This document shows, in pieces, positions 1 to 10,552 of a stretch of DNA of 64,000 nt. How positions within the stretch are numbered: position 1 is the stretch's first letter; every line of letters starts with the position of its first letter. Origin of the DNA: Priapulus caudatus (lineage: Eukaryota; Priapulida; Priapulimorpha; Priapulimorphida; Priapulidae); the NCBI RefSeq assembly GCF_000485595.1, contig NW_014577075.1, forward strand, positions 591,175 through 655,174. The letters run 5' to 3'. The notes under the pieces are model-generated. The model worked only from the letters and a program-made list of their open reading frames with translations. It ran no database searches and had not been told where the DNA came from. The position numbers and the translations under genes are program-made.

Positions 1-1132
1 GTTGATTCATGCGAGCATGTGAACAGAACAAAGTCGTAATCGTTTGGATGGTATTGGGCGTTCAAAAATATATAGAGGATATTTAATACTGCGTGGCCGA
101 AGTTAGATGTCAACAATTGAAAGGCCGTATTATGCGCGTTCTTTACGTTTAAATACTTCGGTCGTATAGAAATGATGATTACAGTGCGTAAATACACATA
201 CATACCATGTTTCTATATATTATTTATATACCTTTACAGCAAGTAGCTATGTTCGAAGACATTCACTAAGATGTCCCATTCGAAAAAAACGAGGCATGTA
301 GTCTTAAACGATTCGGCGTTTGTACATTTCCTCGACGTTTACCATCTAAATTTACATAAAAGCATAAAGAAGCATAAGCACGCACGCGTCGTGTCTTTAA
401 GCCCGGCGCACACGCGAGTTATTTTACTCAAGTAAAATGACGCAGGAGTTTTTTACGAAAATCCGCCACACACGTGATTAAAATGACGAATGCGTCAAAT
501 TACTCAACGAAAATCCGCCGCACACGTGAGTAAAATGACTCGTGCGTCATTTTACTTGAGTAAAATAACTCACGTATGCGCCGAGCTTTACTGTGACGTG
601 ATCCGCGAGAGGGCAGCATTGGTGGAATATCGTGCGCGCGTGCGTGTGCTTGTTATTCTATACATAACAGCGACCTAGCACCGCGTGCGGCCACAGTTTA
701 CGCAAGACTTACCGAACCATTACTAGGATTTAGAAGCTTTCTCTGCCCTACTAGGCCGGATCGTCGATAAGTACAACTCATGATTCGCCTTCTTCTTTTA
801 GAACAACGGAACGTACACAGGCACTTGGAGCGTTTCAATAAAATATAATGCTAAATAAATACGAAATCTATTTACTACCAAAGTCTTAATGTTTCTATAC
901 TCTCTATTTTTTGCCTATTATTGCCGACAATTTCCTGCAAATGAGTAACAAGATATATAACAAAAAAGTATATATTTATGTGTCAGTGTACAGCGGCAGC
1001 CATGGCGGCAGCTAGTGTTTGTTGTAGATGAGCATTTGGACGGCATTTGCAGGAAATTGTCGGCAATAATAGGCGAAAGAGAGTATAGAAACATTAAGAC
1101 TTTGGTAGTAAATAGATTTCGTATTTATTTAG
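1..1132. repeat. 1.13 kb direct repeat, copy 1 (window begins inside it)
   Basis: By eye this stretch matches 8269-9400 base for base with a constant offset of 8268, and the match fails just after 1132. A degraded, indel-rich third copy lies at about 15,015-16,190. It contains a MITE (404-583) and most of a foldback element (814-1172). I see no credible coding sequence. Because the window starts inside the repeat, its true left end is unknown. Near-perfect identity across an N gap could mean a recent duplication or two unmerged contig ends. Confidence 0.85.
404..583. mobile_element. MITE with about 40-bp terminal inverted repeats
   Basis: The left end starts CGGCGCACACG and reads into a long match with the reverse complement of the right end (544-583), with two or three mismatches over about 40 bp. 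The inner part contains further copies of the 'AAAATGACG' and 'CCGCCACACACG' words. Flanks show a possible short AGC duplication. The element is too short to code for a transposase. It is duplicated with its host repeat at 8672-8851 and in noisy form near 15,430-15,610. The superfamily is not assignable. Confidence 0.7.
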
Positions 1133-1172
1133 CATAATATTTTATTGAAACGCTCCAAGTGCCTGTGCGCAC
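814..1172. mobile_element. Foldback-type MITE
   Basis: The left arm (about 814-945) beginning ACAGGCACTTGGAGCG is the inverted complement of the right arm (about 1044-1160), which ends CTCCAAGTGCCTGTG. The spacer is about 100 bp. Related elements occur at 9082-9426, in noisy form at 12,160-12,340 and 15,850-16,200, and as a diverged version at 45,600-46,062. It is non-coding, and the RNA or single strand would form a strong hairpin. Confidence 0.65.
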
Positions 1173-1339
1173 GTAAAATTTGCTTCTCGTCGGGAGAGAA
1201 TGAAAATAGTGTTGAGTGTTTTCGAACGCAAATAACCTAAATACAGGGGTCAGCACATTCCATTATTTAAGCAGCTATATTTGTCCACTACTAGGCCAAT
1301 ATAATGAAAACTCTATGTGTTCCTATTCGCTCACTATTC

Positions 1340-1397
1340 TCTCTCTTTCTCTCTTTCTCTCTTTCTCTCTTTCTCTCTTTCTCTCTCTCTCTCACTG

Positions 1398-1453
<56 letters not shown>

Positions 1454-1505
1454 TGAGTGCGTGCGTGCGTGCGTGAGTGTGTGCGCGCGCGCGTGTGTGT
1501 GTCTT
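1340..1505. repeat. Microsatellite tract: (CTTT/CT)n then (GTGC)n
   Basis: A pyrimidine tract of CTCTCTTT units (1340-1394) is followed directly by about 20 GTGC units and then GTGT/GCGC dinucleotides. The apparent open frames here, made of repeated Ser-Leu or Arg-Ala-Cys-Val, come from the repeat and are not genes. A noisier, shorter version recurs at 16,380-16,630. Confidence 0.95.
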
Positions 1506-2160
1506 TCCTGTTTGTTCTATCTCCAGTTATAACGTTTAACTCTCTTGTCGACTCTACCTTATGGTCAGATCTAGCTCTAGGACTATAGCCCGCGTACAGT
1601 TGCCGCAGAGCTATAGAACATTCTATGCCAGTTTTACATCTGCACCTGCTCGCCATTGCTTCCACGAAAAATGGCTCACAAAACGCAAAATGGTCGGGCT
1701 TTTTAACACTTATTTATTATCTACATGGACATCTCACCTATCTTTTTGAACACTTTCCACAAAAGTGCGTTGAGTACCCAGTGTATAACCATATGCTTTC
1801 ATGGAGCTTTTACGTGCATTCTATTGGTGGACCGAGAGGTCACTAAAAGCCTATATTTTTGGTCGCTATCGACTTTTTAATATTCACATATGAGCCATAA
1901 AGCCTCGTATGACTATCTTCTAAACCTATCATACAACACTCCCTATTATCGGGCAAATGTCATCATTTCACCGTTTTTGAGCACGTTCGCATGGTAAATG
2001 CGTTTTTACTGGTGCACTCCGACATTAAAAGCGGAATGAAGTATGAACCATCCTCGTACGTATACCGCCATCTTCCACGTGGCCGGCAATTTCAACATCT
2101 CACCAGGTGTTCTTAGTAATCATGTATAAAACGACACAGATGCGATTCTAAAAATAAATA
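1506..2160. other. Intergenic, no gene seen
   Basis: Unique-looking AT-rich sequence without a supported coding frame. It is repeated with many small indels at 16,630-17,290, so it belongs to the same larger duplicated unit as 1-1500. Confidence 0.6.
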
Positions 2161-2217
2161 AGGGAAATAGAGAGAAAGAGAGAGAGAGAGAGAGAGAATT
2201 TTATCGCCCGATCACGA

Positions 2218-2535
2218 AGGGGCACACGTGACGTAGCGAATTTGAGAGCGTACGCGTACGCCACTCGACAGAACATTTAACATCACATGATATCAACAAC
2301 ACGTCCGATTGGTTTAGAAAAATCGATCGGGCGACAAAATACGCCGGTCACGGCCACACGAGCGATAATAATCGCCCGGCGTAAATAATCGCCCGAAAAT
2401 ATCTAACATTTTGGATACGGGCGATTCGGTCGGCCGATTAAAATCGGCGTCGACGTGAACGGGCACACGGGCGATTTCTTCGAGCGATTTCAAAATTCGC
2501 GGCGATCGGGCGATAAAAATCGCTCGTGTGCCCCT
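2218..2535. mobile_element. GC-rich MITE-like inverted-repeat element
   Basis: Ends AGGGGCACACG and CGTGTGCCCCT are inverted complements. The interior is packed with 'ATCGCCCG' and 'CGGGCGAT' words in both orientations, so much of the 318 bp can self-pair. AGGGG-type ends suggest a hAT-like MITE, but I could not find a clear 8-bp target duplication. The superfamily is therefore only a guess. Confidence 0.5.
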
Positions 2536-2539
2536 ACCA

Positions 2540-2705
2540 TAAGCACCTTAGACCTAGACCTAAGACCTTAGCACCTTAGCACCTTAGCACCTTAGCACCT
2601 TAGACCTATACCTAAGACCTTAAGCACCTTCTTCGACTGCCTGCGACTAGCTGCGACTGGTCGCAGGCAGTCGCTGTCAGTCGCATCGCCGACGACCTAA
2701 GCACT
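2540..2705. repeat. Short tandem repeats (CACCTTAG units, then GCGACT-type units)
   Basis: About ten CACCTTAG-like units (2540-2632) are followed by a small cluster of CTGCGACT/GTCGCAG palindromic words (2633-2700). No coding potential is visible. Confidence 0.75.
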
Positions 2706-2820
2706 GCACTCGCAGTGAATTGCGGTGGATCGCGATATATATCTATAATAATAATATTATACACTCCTGATATTACCAGCAAATATTACTATTGATAGAC
2801 TCCTGATATTACAGTATATA

Positions 2821-3002
2821 CCGTATTTACTCGTGTATAACCCGCACTATTTGTACACAACCTCAATAAAAAAATCAGGAGGTGCGACTTGTAGACGAGG
2901 CTAAGAAATCTTATTAATGTACCAATGTTTGTGCCAACTTTTCAAGCCACAATTTGGTGTGCGACTTATACATGAATAATACTTATACACGAGTAAATAC
3001 AG
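2821..3002. mobile_element. 182-bp MITE with TA target duplication
   Basis: The left terminus CCGTATTTACTCGTGTATAA and the right terminus, read in reverse CTGTATTTACTCGTGTATAA, form an inverted repeat of about 20 bp. The dinucleotide TA flanks both ends. A TA duplication with short inverted termini fits the Tc1/mariner type of MITE. Internal copies of the motif (around 2955-2975) resemble the termini. Confidence 0.7.
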
Positions 3003-3868
3003 TACATGTAAAATCGTAATGAAATTCACACGACGTTTATTTTTGCGTGTCGGCACGCTCGTTGTGTGTCATTCCCGATTGCAGCATGTTCCTCAATCCC
3101 AGGAAAGAGTTTTGCTGTCGTCCTCTCATCCCAGCGATGCCCACCCCCGACATATTGATTTAGAAATGAACATGCCCCAAGCGACTTATAAACAATCGTA
3201 CCCCCCCCTCGTACATCAATCAATGCTGCCCTGTCCAGGGAGGTACGAGCTGCTGCTCTGAATAAATCTGTAATGGTAACGGTGGGGGTCGCGGGCTGCT
3301 TTTGGTAACATGGTTACAGTAGCATCTACGCCTAAGCTGTTTTGGCTTTAGTGGGAATTTTTTAAGCTATAGATTCGATTTCGATTTTTGTTTTTAGTAG
3401 TGTAATTTACATATGTATATTCATGTCATACATATAGTCCAATAACTTCCAATGACTATATTTCTATGGTTTTAGAAGCTGCAGATCCCGACAGTGTCAA
3501 CGAGACCAGTTAATTGGTAGGCACATTAATTAACATTGCTAATCAAAACTATATAACATCTTCACAAAATATACTAATTTTTTTATCAGGAGAGTTTAAA
3601 CGTTGCTCCATTTGATATTTATTTGCTCTGGCAATATTTTTCTAATTTCATAGATTGTCCATGCAATGGAAGAAAAAAACGGGGACGGAAAGTGAGAGAT
3701 TGGCTGGAATGCGCCCCACCTGTAAGCAGTGGTGTCACGAATCCTGCACCGTATGGAAATGTGCTGGAACTGGAATATGTGGTAAACTAGCGGGATGCCC
3801 AGACTGCTTGCTTGTAACCGCTTGGCTGAAAGAAAATACCCAAAAAAATTTAACTATCTATATATCTA
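3003..3868. other. Intergenic, no gene seen
   Basis: No recognisable product. The short open frames at 3019-3261 and 3655 onward have no family resemblance that I can support, and the latter runs into the CCCAT satellite. Confidence 0.5.
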
Positions 3869-3869
3869 T

Positions 3870-4122
3870 GCATGCATCCATCCATCCATCACATTCCATG
3901 CCATCCCATCCCATCCCATCGCACCGCATCCCATTCCATCCCATCCCATATCATCGCATCCCATGCCATCCCATGCCATCCCATGACATCCCATGCAATC
4001 CCATCCCATCCCATCCCATCCCATCCCATCCCATCCCATCCCATGTCATTTCATGCAGGCCATGCCATGCCATCCCATCCCATCCCATCCCATCGCACCG
4101 CATCCCATCCCATCCCATCCCA
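3870..4122. repeat. (CCCAT)n pentanucleotide satellite
   Basis: About 250 bp of CCCAT units with occasional GCCAT, GCACC and TGCAA variants. The opposite strand is (ATGGG)n, with regularly spaced G triplets. The four open frames across it are products of the repeat. Confidence 0.95.
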
Positions 4123-4204
4123 AACAGTAAAAAATAATAAGAAATCAAAAAATAAAAAACATAAAAATCAAAAAAATTAAAGTAAAAATTAAAAAATTAA
4201 AAAT

Positions 4205-4400
4205 AATACATACTAAAGAGTAATCCCGGTGTAGGAGACGGATGATCTAGCGATTAGGCCACTGCGCCGTTAAAAGTATACCCCATGGATTCACACGTAC
4301 GTGATGTTAATCTGTACGCACCGCCATCTATTGATGAATCGAATTTTTTACTTTTTTACTTTTTTAAATTTTTGTTTTAGCCAGAACCACCTCCCAGACG
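4205..4400 (+). repeat. Possible tRNA-derived SINE head
   Basis: The word TCTAGCGATTAGG, followed by CCACTGCGCC, resembles a tRNA D-arm / RNA polymerase III A-box region. I do not see a convincing B box, so this is only a suggestion. Confidence 0.25.
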
Positions 4401-4425
4401 TGCTGATTCTGAGAATATCTTTTGT

Positions 4426-4570
4426 TTTCCTCTAGGCTGCGGAGTTCTCTAGTTATGCGAGTACGGACTAATTCGGCTGAACAACTTTATATATATAGAT
4501 TTTCCTCTAGGCTGCGGAGTTCTCTAGTTATGCGAGTACGGACTAATTCGGCTGAACAACTTTATATATG
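4426..4570. repeat. Tandem duplication of about 70 bp
   Basis: The stretch from TTTCCTCTAGGCTGCGG to AACAACTTTATATAT occurs twice, at about 4426-4494 and 4500-4568, with almost no differences. This indicates a recent local duplication. Confidence 0.9.
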
Positions 4571-5884
4571 TATATAGAAATGTATATACTACAAAATATT
4601 TAACGGGTGAATCTATCGCTTTTACATATTAGTTTATTTAATTAATAATTAAATGCCAAGCCTATACTGGGTTACATAAAGGGTCCCCTAAGGGGTCAGT
4701 AATGAATACTAGGGAATGTCTTAGTTTATCAAAGTAAATAACTATTAATAGTTTAATAATTAGGTTTGGATGATCATTCAGCGACTAAAGTATTTGTTGT
4801 ACGGCCACATTGTGTTTCGTTACTGATAATCTATTTATTTTAAAGACTGCCACTTAATTAAAACCACTGTTAGCAATGTTGATTTAACACTCTCCATTTT
4901 AACTTCAGTAATCCACCGTTTTTTTGCCAAAAAAATGCTTGACCTGGAAGTAAATTCTATCAAACCAATTCCTTTACCAAGTTCTAGTATAAGGGCTCTA
5001 GAAACACCATTTAAAAGTTGAAGACTCTACCTATTGGGAGAAATACTTAAAAATGTGATTTATTTTCTGCCAGCTCGCCGATTTTTCAGAAATCGATATC
5101 TCAGCTTAGGAAGCACCTACAGAGCTCAACAACCACTTCAAAATGATTAGAATAGTCGAATTGTGTCAGACGGAGCATGGTTTAGAAGACCCAAAACTTA
5201 CTTTTACTTTTCGAGAAAATCGCAAAAAAACGCAAATTTTTTTTGATCCTTACGCGAGTACAGTCCGACCTCCTTCATCCGGCCGCGTCGGGACCGGCAC
5301 CCATCCGGATATGATTATTTGTGACAAACTGTCGTGTTTTATGGTTTATGTGAAATGGAAATAAAATGAAATAAAACAGAAATGTTACCACTTGGGTTTA
5401 TGTTTGTTTCTTTTGTGCTGAGATCTAGGGCTGTAACGATCGATGCACTCGCGTATTCGGTGCAGCGGTATACCGGTATTGCGATATTATCGCGGTGTAA
5501 TATTTTAGAATTACCATACCGTAACCATGCAGCTCAATACCGTGGTTTTCTTGTTGACATGTGATATACACGTGTACAGTGATGTCACGAAAATCTGACA
5601 CAACCATGCGGCGTTTTTCCAGCCATGTGCGCGGCAGCGGCGCCTTTGATTGAAGTACGGGGCTCGATCGATCGCGAGTGCGTATAGCGCGGTAGCGCGT
5701 TTCACTAACGTCCGCTAGTAAAAGTTGTTCGTTAACGGACGAAATTGTCTGGAGGCATAGCGCACACGAGCGGACAACACACACGCACGCACGCAAACAC
5801 ACGTACAGTTGGTACATCGCGCGAGTTTTGAGCGAGATTTTTAGGTGAAATGAATGAAAAAAACAGAGAACATACACTGCGAGA
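4571..5884. other. Intergenic; possible hAT-like terminus near 5425
   Basis: No gene is supported. Around 5425 the words CTAGGGCTGTAACGAT resemble the terminus of some animal hAT elements, but I found no matching inverted end nearby. The 180-residue minus-strand frame here has no recognisable domain. Confidence 0.35.
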
Positions 5885-6213
5885 TTGCGTGCTGTTGCTG
5901 CCCAGCTGTTTTTTCGGCGTGCTCTCAACTTTGCATCATCTGAAGAAGTCAATGCAACACTGTGCAACGAGTGCTTGGAGTACGAGTTATGCTCGTTATC
6001 GATGATCCTTTTTGATGTTAATGGCTACATGAGATCGACAGCAAAGGCAGACTTAGCAACGTATCTTGTAGAAGAGTGTACACTTGACGATGAAGTCGGA
6101 GTTACTCTACTGAAGGGCGATGTTGCTAGGATCGTATTGGATAGTGGTGCCCTTCTACATCGTGTTAGATGGACAAAGAAAGAAACGTTCCAGACAATAA
6201 TAGATGGATATCA
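5885..6213 (+). pseudogene. CXC-family protein, 5' fragment (pseudogene)
   Basis: The frame from about 5930 to 6210 reads like the N-terminal part of a large invertebrate family that ends in a TSO1-type CXC domain. Key stretches are ECLEYELCSLSMILFD, NGYMRSTAKADLA and LDSGALLHRVRW followed by TFQTIIDGY. After residue motif HSFIRN the frame runs into a 23-bp tandem repeat and family resemblance stops. It resumes at 10,553, where MFGDSRIHIVFDGY is the expected next block. The interruption is therefore an insertion of about 4.3 kb, which includes the N gap. The start codon is uncertain. Family assignment is from memory of the conserved order of motifs. Confidence 0.6.
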
Positions 6214-6335
6214 CTCCTTCATCCGGAACATGCTTCATCCTTCATCCGGAACATGCTTCATCCTTCATCCGGAACATGCTTCATCCTTCATCCGGAACAT
6301 GCTTCATCCTTCATCCGCTGACATGCCTTCATCCT
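6214..6335. repeat. 23-bp tandem repeat
   Basis: The unit TTCATCCGGAACATGCTTCATCC occurs about four times in a row, then a variant with CTGACATG. It lies exactly where the CXC-family reading frame loses similarity, so the repeat probably marks the insertion junction. Confidence 0.9.
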
Positions 6336-6339
6336 TCGG

Positions 6340-6893
6340 ATCTGGCGAATTCGCCCTGTGTATTTTGGCTTGCTCGAGCAGCGAGTAGGAAATCGACAGG
6401 GAAGATGCACTGCCTCTATTTTGGGCCTGCTCGTCGCAACGAAGGCGAGAAATCGGAAGCGAATGCGAAAGCGAACGAAGCGAAGCGAACATGTGACCCT
6501 GTGTTCCTGTATTTAGCTTGCTCGAAGAAACGAACGAGCGCCGGCTAGTCCAGCGAAACGAGCGAACCAACCCCAGTCTCAATGTTGCTTGCTCGAGCAA
6601 CCGAAGACTGAGCGAAGTCGCAGCGAACTACAGCAAACATTGGCGCTCGCTCTGTCTATTTTGCTTTGCTCAAGCAACGAAGTCTAGCGATAACCAAAGC
6701 GAACATGGCCTGCCGCTCTGTATTTTGCTTGCTCGTAGCAGCGAAGTCCCAGCGAAACGAATCGCGACATGGCCCCCGCTCTGTATTGTCGCTTGCTCGT
6801 GCACGAAGGTCCAGCGAAGTCCAACGCAACGAAGCGACATTATTTCAGTCTCAATCCGTTGCTTACTCGAGCAACGTAGTCCAGCGAAACCGA
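6340..6893. repeat. Irregular tandem repeat (about 70-bp units), noisy
   Basis: Repeated blocks share TGTATTTTGCTTGCTCGAGC, then AACGAAGTCCAGCGAA and GCGAACATGG. Adjacent units differ mainly by one-base insertions and deletions. That pattern fits uncorrected long-read sequence leading into the gap better than ordinary divergence. The open frames spanning this region and the Ns are not real genes. Confidence 0.75.
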
Positions 6894-7584
6894 NNNNNNN
6901 NNNNNNNNNNNNNNNNNNNNNNNNNNNNNNNNNNNNNNNNNNNNNNNNNNNNNNNNNNNNNNNNNNNNNNNNNNNNNNNNNNNNNNNNNNNNNNNNNNNN
7001 NNNNNNNNNNNNNNNNNNNNNNNNNNNNNNNNNNNNNNNNNNNNNNNNNNNNNNNNNNNNNNNNNNNNNNNNNNNNNNNNNNNNNNNNNNNNNNNNNNNN
7101 NNNNNNNNNNNNNNNNNNNNNNNNNNNNNNNNNNNNNNNNNNNNNNNNNNNNNNNNNNNNNNNNNNNNNNNNNNNNNNNNNNNNNNNNNNNNNNNNNNNN
7201 NNNNNNNNNNNNNNNNNNNNNNNNNNNNNNNNNNNNNNNNNNNNNNNNNNNNNNNNNNNNNNNNNNNNNNNNNNNNNNNNNNNNNNNNNNNNNNNNNNNN
7301 NNNNNNNNNNNNNNNNNNNNNNNNNNNNNNNNNNNNNNNNNNNNNNNNNNNNNNNNNNNNNNNNNNNNNNNNNNNNNNNNNNNNNNNNNNNNNNNNNNNN
7401 NNNNNNNNNNNNNNNNNNNNNNNNNNNNNNNNNNNNNNNNNNNNNNNNNNNNNNNNNNNNNNNNNNNNNNNNNNNNNNNNNNNNNNNNNNNNNNNNNNNN
7501 NNNNNNNNNNNNNNNNNNNNNNNNNNNNNNNNNNNNNNNNNNNNNNNNNNNNNNNNNNNNNNNNNNNNNNNNNNNNNNNNNNNN
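6894..7584. other. Assembly gap (run of N)
   Basis: 691 undetermined bases. The flanks are repeats, so the gap is probably an unresolved continuation of the tandem array to its left. Confidence 1.
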
Positions 7585-8268
7585 AAAAAAAACCGCGCAG
7601 TCGTAGCTAGTACCTACGTGCCGATGTTTGCAATATATCACGCGACATTTTTTATTATTGTACGGATTACACGGAACTGTGAAGAAAAACGGCAGAAAAC
7701 CATGGCGATTGAAAGGCAGTGGACTCTATGAAGGTGGAAAAAGTTGTCTCGACTGTCACTGATATGCGGCAAAGATAACTGTACGTGACTGGTGCATTCC
7801 GTCGTTAACAATTTGAAATAGGGCGCGCTAGCAACATATCTGTAATAAACCTAAATAAATATCGATTCCCATTTGTAATCTATCATAATTTAAAATCGTT
7901 GATGATTACGTCGCTATTATGATTAAACTTCATTGTTTATTTTTTTATATACGTTATTGTAGTGTATGAGATTCAACACAAGGCTTAATTTATTTAACGC
8001 AAAATTATGGTGATAGCTTGTGTTATATAGCTTATAGCTCTCAATACATAATTGTGAAATATTGTCAGAGGTAGTGGTCGCAGTCGTGGAAGCACATATT
8101 TCTCAAGAAAGTTCAATATTAGCAATAGCTCTGGCGCATTTGCTTATTCACATCATTGATCATGCATGTCAGAAATTTCAGGATATATACCGGCTATATA
8201 ACACATTTATAGCGACTATATCGCTTGAATGATGTATAATATATTACGTCGCATCACGCCTACGCACA
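7585..8268. repeat. Left part of the larger duplicated unit
   Basis: Non-coding AT-rich sequence starting with an A run and CGCGCAGTCGTAGCTAGTAC. It is repeated in indel-rich form at 14,318-15,016, in each case directly left of the 1.13 kb repeat. The repeat unit is therefore longer than the 1.13 kb seen at the window start. Confidence 0.75.
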
Positions 8269-9400
8269 GTTGATTCATGCGAGCATGTGAACAGAACAAA
8301 GTCGTAATCGTTTGGATGGTATTGGGCGTTCAAAAATATATAGAGGATATTTAATACTGCGTGGCCGAAGTTAGATGTCAACAATTGAAAGGCCGTATTA
8401 TGCGCGTTCTTTACGTTTAAATACTTCGGTCGTATAGAAATGATGATTACAGTGCGTAAATACACATACATACCATGTTTCTATATATTATTTATATACC
8501 TTTACAGCAAGTAGCTATGTTCGAAGACATTCACTAAGATGTCCCATTCGAAAAAAACGAGGCATGTAGTCTTAAACGATTCGGCGTTTGTACATTTCCT
8601 CGACGTTTACCATCTAAATTTACATAAAAGCATAAAGAAGCATAAGCACGCACGCGTCGTGTCTTTAAGCCCGGCGCACACGCGAGTTATTTTACTCAAG
8701 TAAAATGACGCAGGAGTTTTTTACGAAAATCCGCCACACACGTGATTAAAATGACGAATGCGTCAAATTACTCAACGAAAATCCGCCGCACACGTGAGTA
8801 AAATGACTCGTGCGTCATTTTACTTGAGTAAAATAACTCACGTATGCGCCGAGCTTTACTGTGACGTGATCCGCGAGAGGGCAGCATTGGTGGAATATCG
8901 TGCGCGCGTGCGTGTGCTTGTTATTCTATACATAACAGCGACCTAGCACCGCGTGCGGCCACAGTTTACGCAAGACTTACCGAACCATTACTAGGATTTA
9001 GAAGCTTTCTCTGCCCTACTAGGCCGGATCGTCGATAAGTACAACTCATGATTCGCCTTCTTCTTTTAGAACAACGGAACGTACACAGGCACTTGGAGCG
9101 TTTCAATAAAATATAATGCTAAATAAATACGAAATCTATTTACTACCAAAGTCTTAATGTTTCTATACTCTCTATTTTTTGCCTATTATTGCCGACAATT
9201 TCCTGCAAATGAGTAACAAGATATATAACAAAAAAGTATATATTTATGTGTCAGTGTACAGCGGCAGCCATGGCGGCAGCTAGTGTTTGTTGTAGATGAG
9301 CATTTGGACGGCATTTGCAGGAAATTGTCGGCAATAATAGGCGAAAGAGAGTATAGAAACATTAAGACTTTGGTAGTAAATAGATTTCGTATTTATTTAG
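8269..9400. repeat. 1.13 kb direct repeat, copy 2
   Basis: Matches 1-1132 with offset 8268 and no differences that I could find. After 9400 the two copies diverge: this one continues into the 9427-10,552 repeat, the first into the GTGC microsatellite. The MITE recurs at 8672-8851 and the foldback element at 9082-9426. Confidence 0.85.
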
Positions 9401-9426
9401 CATTATATTTCATTGAAACGCTCCAA

Positions 9427-10552
9427 GTGTTTGTGTGTGTAACGTTGTACTGCAGATCTAAATAGCAGCCCGTAAGGAGCGTACACGTGGTCAGACGCGC
9501 CAGTCTAAATGTTGCGCGTTATTATCGGTAGAGGGCGTGTCGAGGGCGTCGTCGCCGACAATAGTGCAAGCACGGATTTAGAGAAGTTACTGGTTGAGTA
9601 GTTTGTTGTCGCTCGATGCACCGATGTCACTCGATGTCAGTCAAGCCCTTATGTGCCGAGTCTCACACGGATGTGATACGGGTCACGATGACACGTTAAC
9701 TTTCATCTCGATATCAGCTAATGCATTTTCTTTGCCTGCCACTCAGTTGTCCGAGCCCTCGCGCTTGCACGCCGCAGCCCCCGCCACTCCTAACAATTCG
9801 CCGTTTTCATCATCTCTTCTCGACATTTTTGCGTTCGTGGCGTTTCGCTTCCCGCTCAGGGGGAAAATTTCGTCCTGAAGCCCCGTGAATTAAAGCCCCC
9901 CCAGGCGTTCGTGGCTGCCTTGACATCCAGCCAGGGTTCGCGTACACTATAAACACGAGCGCGTGCTCTGCTACCGGGCACCACGAGAGCGGTAGTAGAC
10001 GTGAGAAACCCAGGTGAGTTATCGTCGCATGAAGGAGACAGCGTACCTTTAATAACCGCCTCCCCCATGCCGACGCTTGCGTGCTTATTCATAGCGCGGC
10101 TGTCGAGTGCGCCGTGATATACTGTAACACCGTGCCGCTGATTGCAGCAATTACGTGGGCAGCTGTTTCGTCCTGTTCGTATAATCACTAAGCAGGGCCG
10201 GTTAATGGCGGACGACGCACTGCGTGACGGATTTTCCCAATTAAATCTCGTTGTTTACGAGACCGCGCTGCGGTAGTCACGTGGTCTGCGAACGTACGCG
10301 GGCGCTGCCGAGCATGCACGAGGCACGCTGATTGTTATAGCCGCCATGTTGCTTAGCAACGTCGATGCGCAGGAGCTTCCTTCTAATCCTAAATGAAAGT
10401 GTCAATGTAGGTCACCACTGTAGGTCACCAATGTAGGTCACCACAAAAAAGGACACAAATGAGTGAGTGAGAAGAAGTCAGTTTTAATTGAGCAACCATC
10501 GACGTACATTATAGAAACGAAGAGTATATATGGGAGAACTCCCATTATATAC
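9427..10552. repeat. Repeat inserted in the CXC-family gene, ending in a 37-bp palindrome
   Basis: It is non-coding and recurs, with many indels, at about 12,345-13,483. Both copies end at the same palindrome, GAGTATATATGGGAG followed by CTCCCATTATATACTC. After it, this copy continues with CXC-family coding sequence while the other continues with unrelated DNA. The palindrome therefore marks a true element boundary. A triple TGTAGGTCACCA repeat lies at 10,405-10,443. Confidence 0.7.

Noticed and set aside
3870-4180. His/Pro/Ser-rich frames
   Set aside because: Translations of the CCCAT repeat.
5425-5470. hAT terminus CTAGGGCTGTAACGAT
   Set aside because: Only one end was found, with no inverted partner or target duplication, so kept as a note only.
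6518-7641. Long frames of over 300 residues across the gap
   Set aside because: Most of their length is N; the remainder is noisy tandem repeat.
9735-9800. tRNA-like stretch (CTCAGTTGGTCGAGCC in the copy at 12,655)
   Set aside because: It resembles an A box in the noisy copy, but the clean copy differs and no B box or cloverleaf can be drawn.
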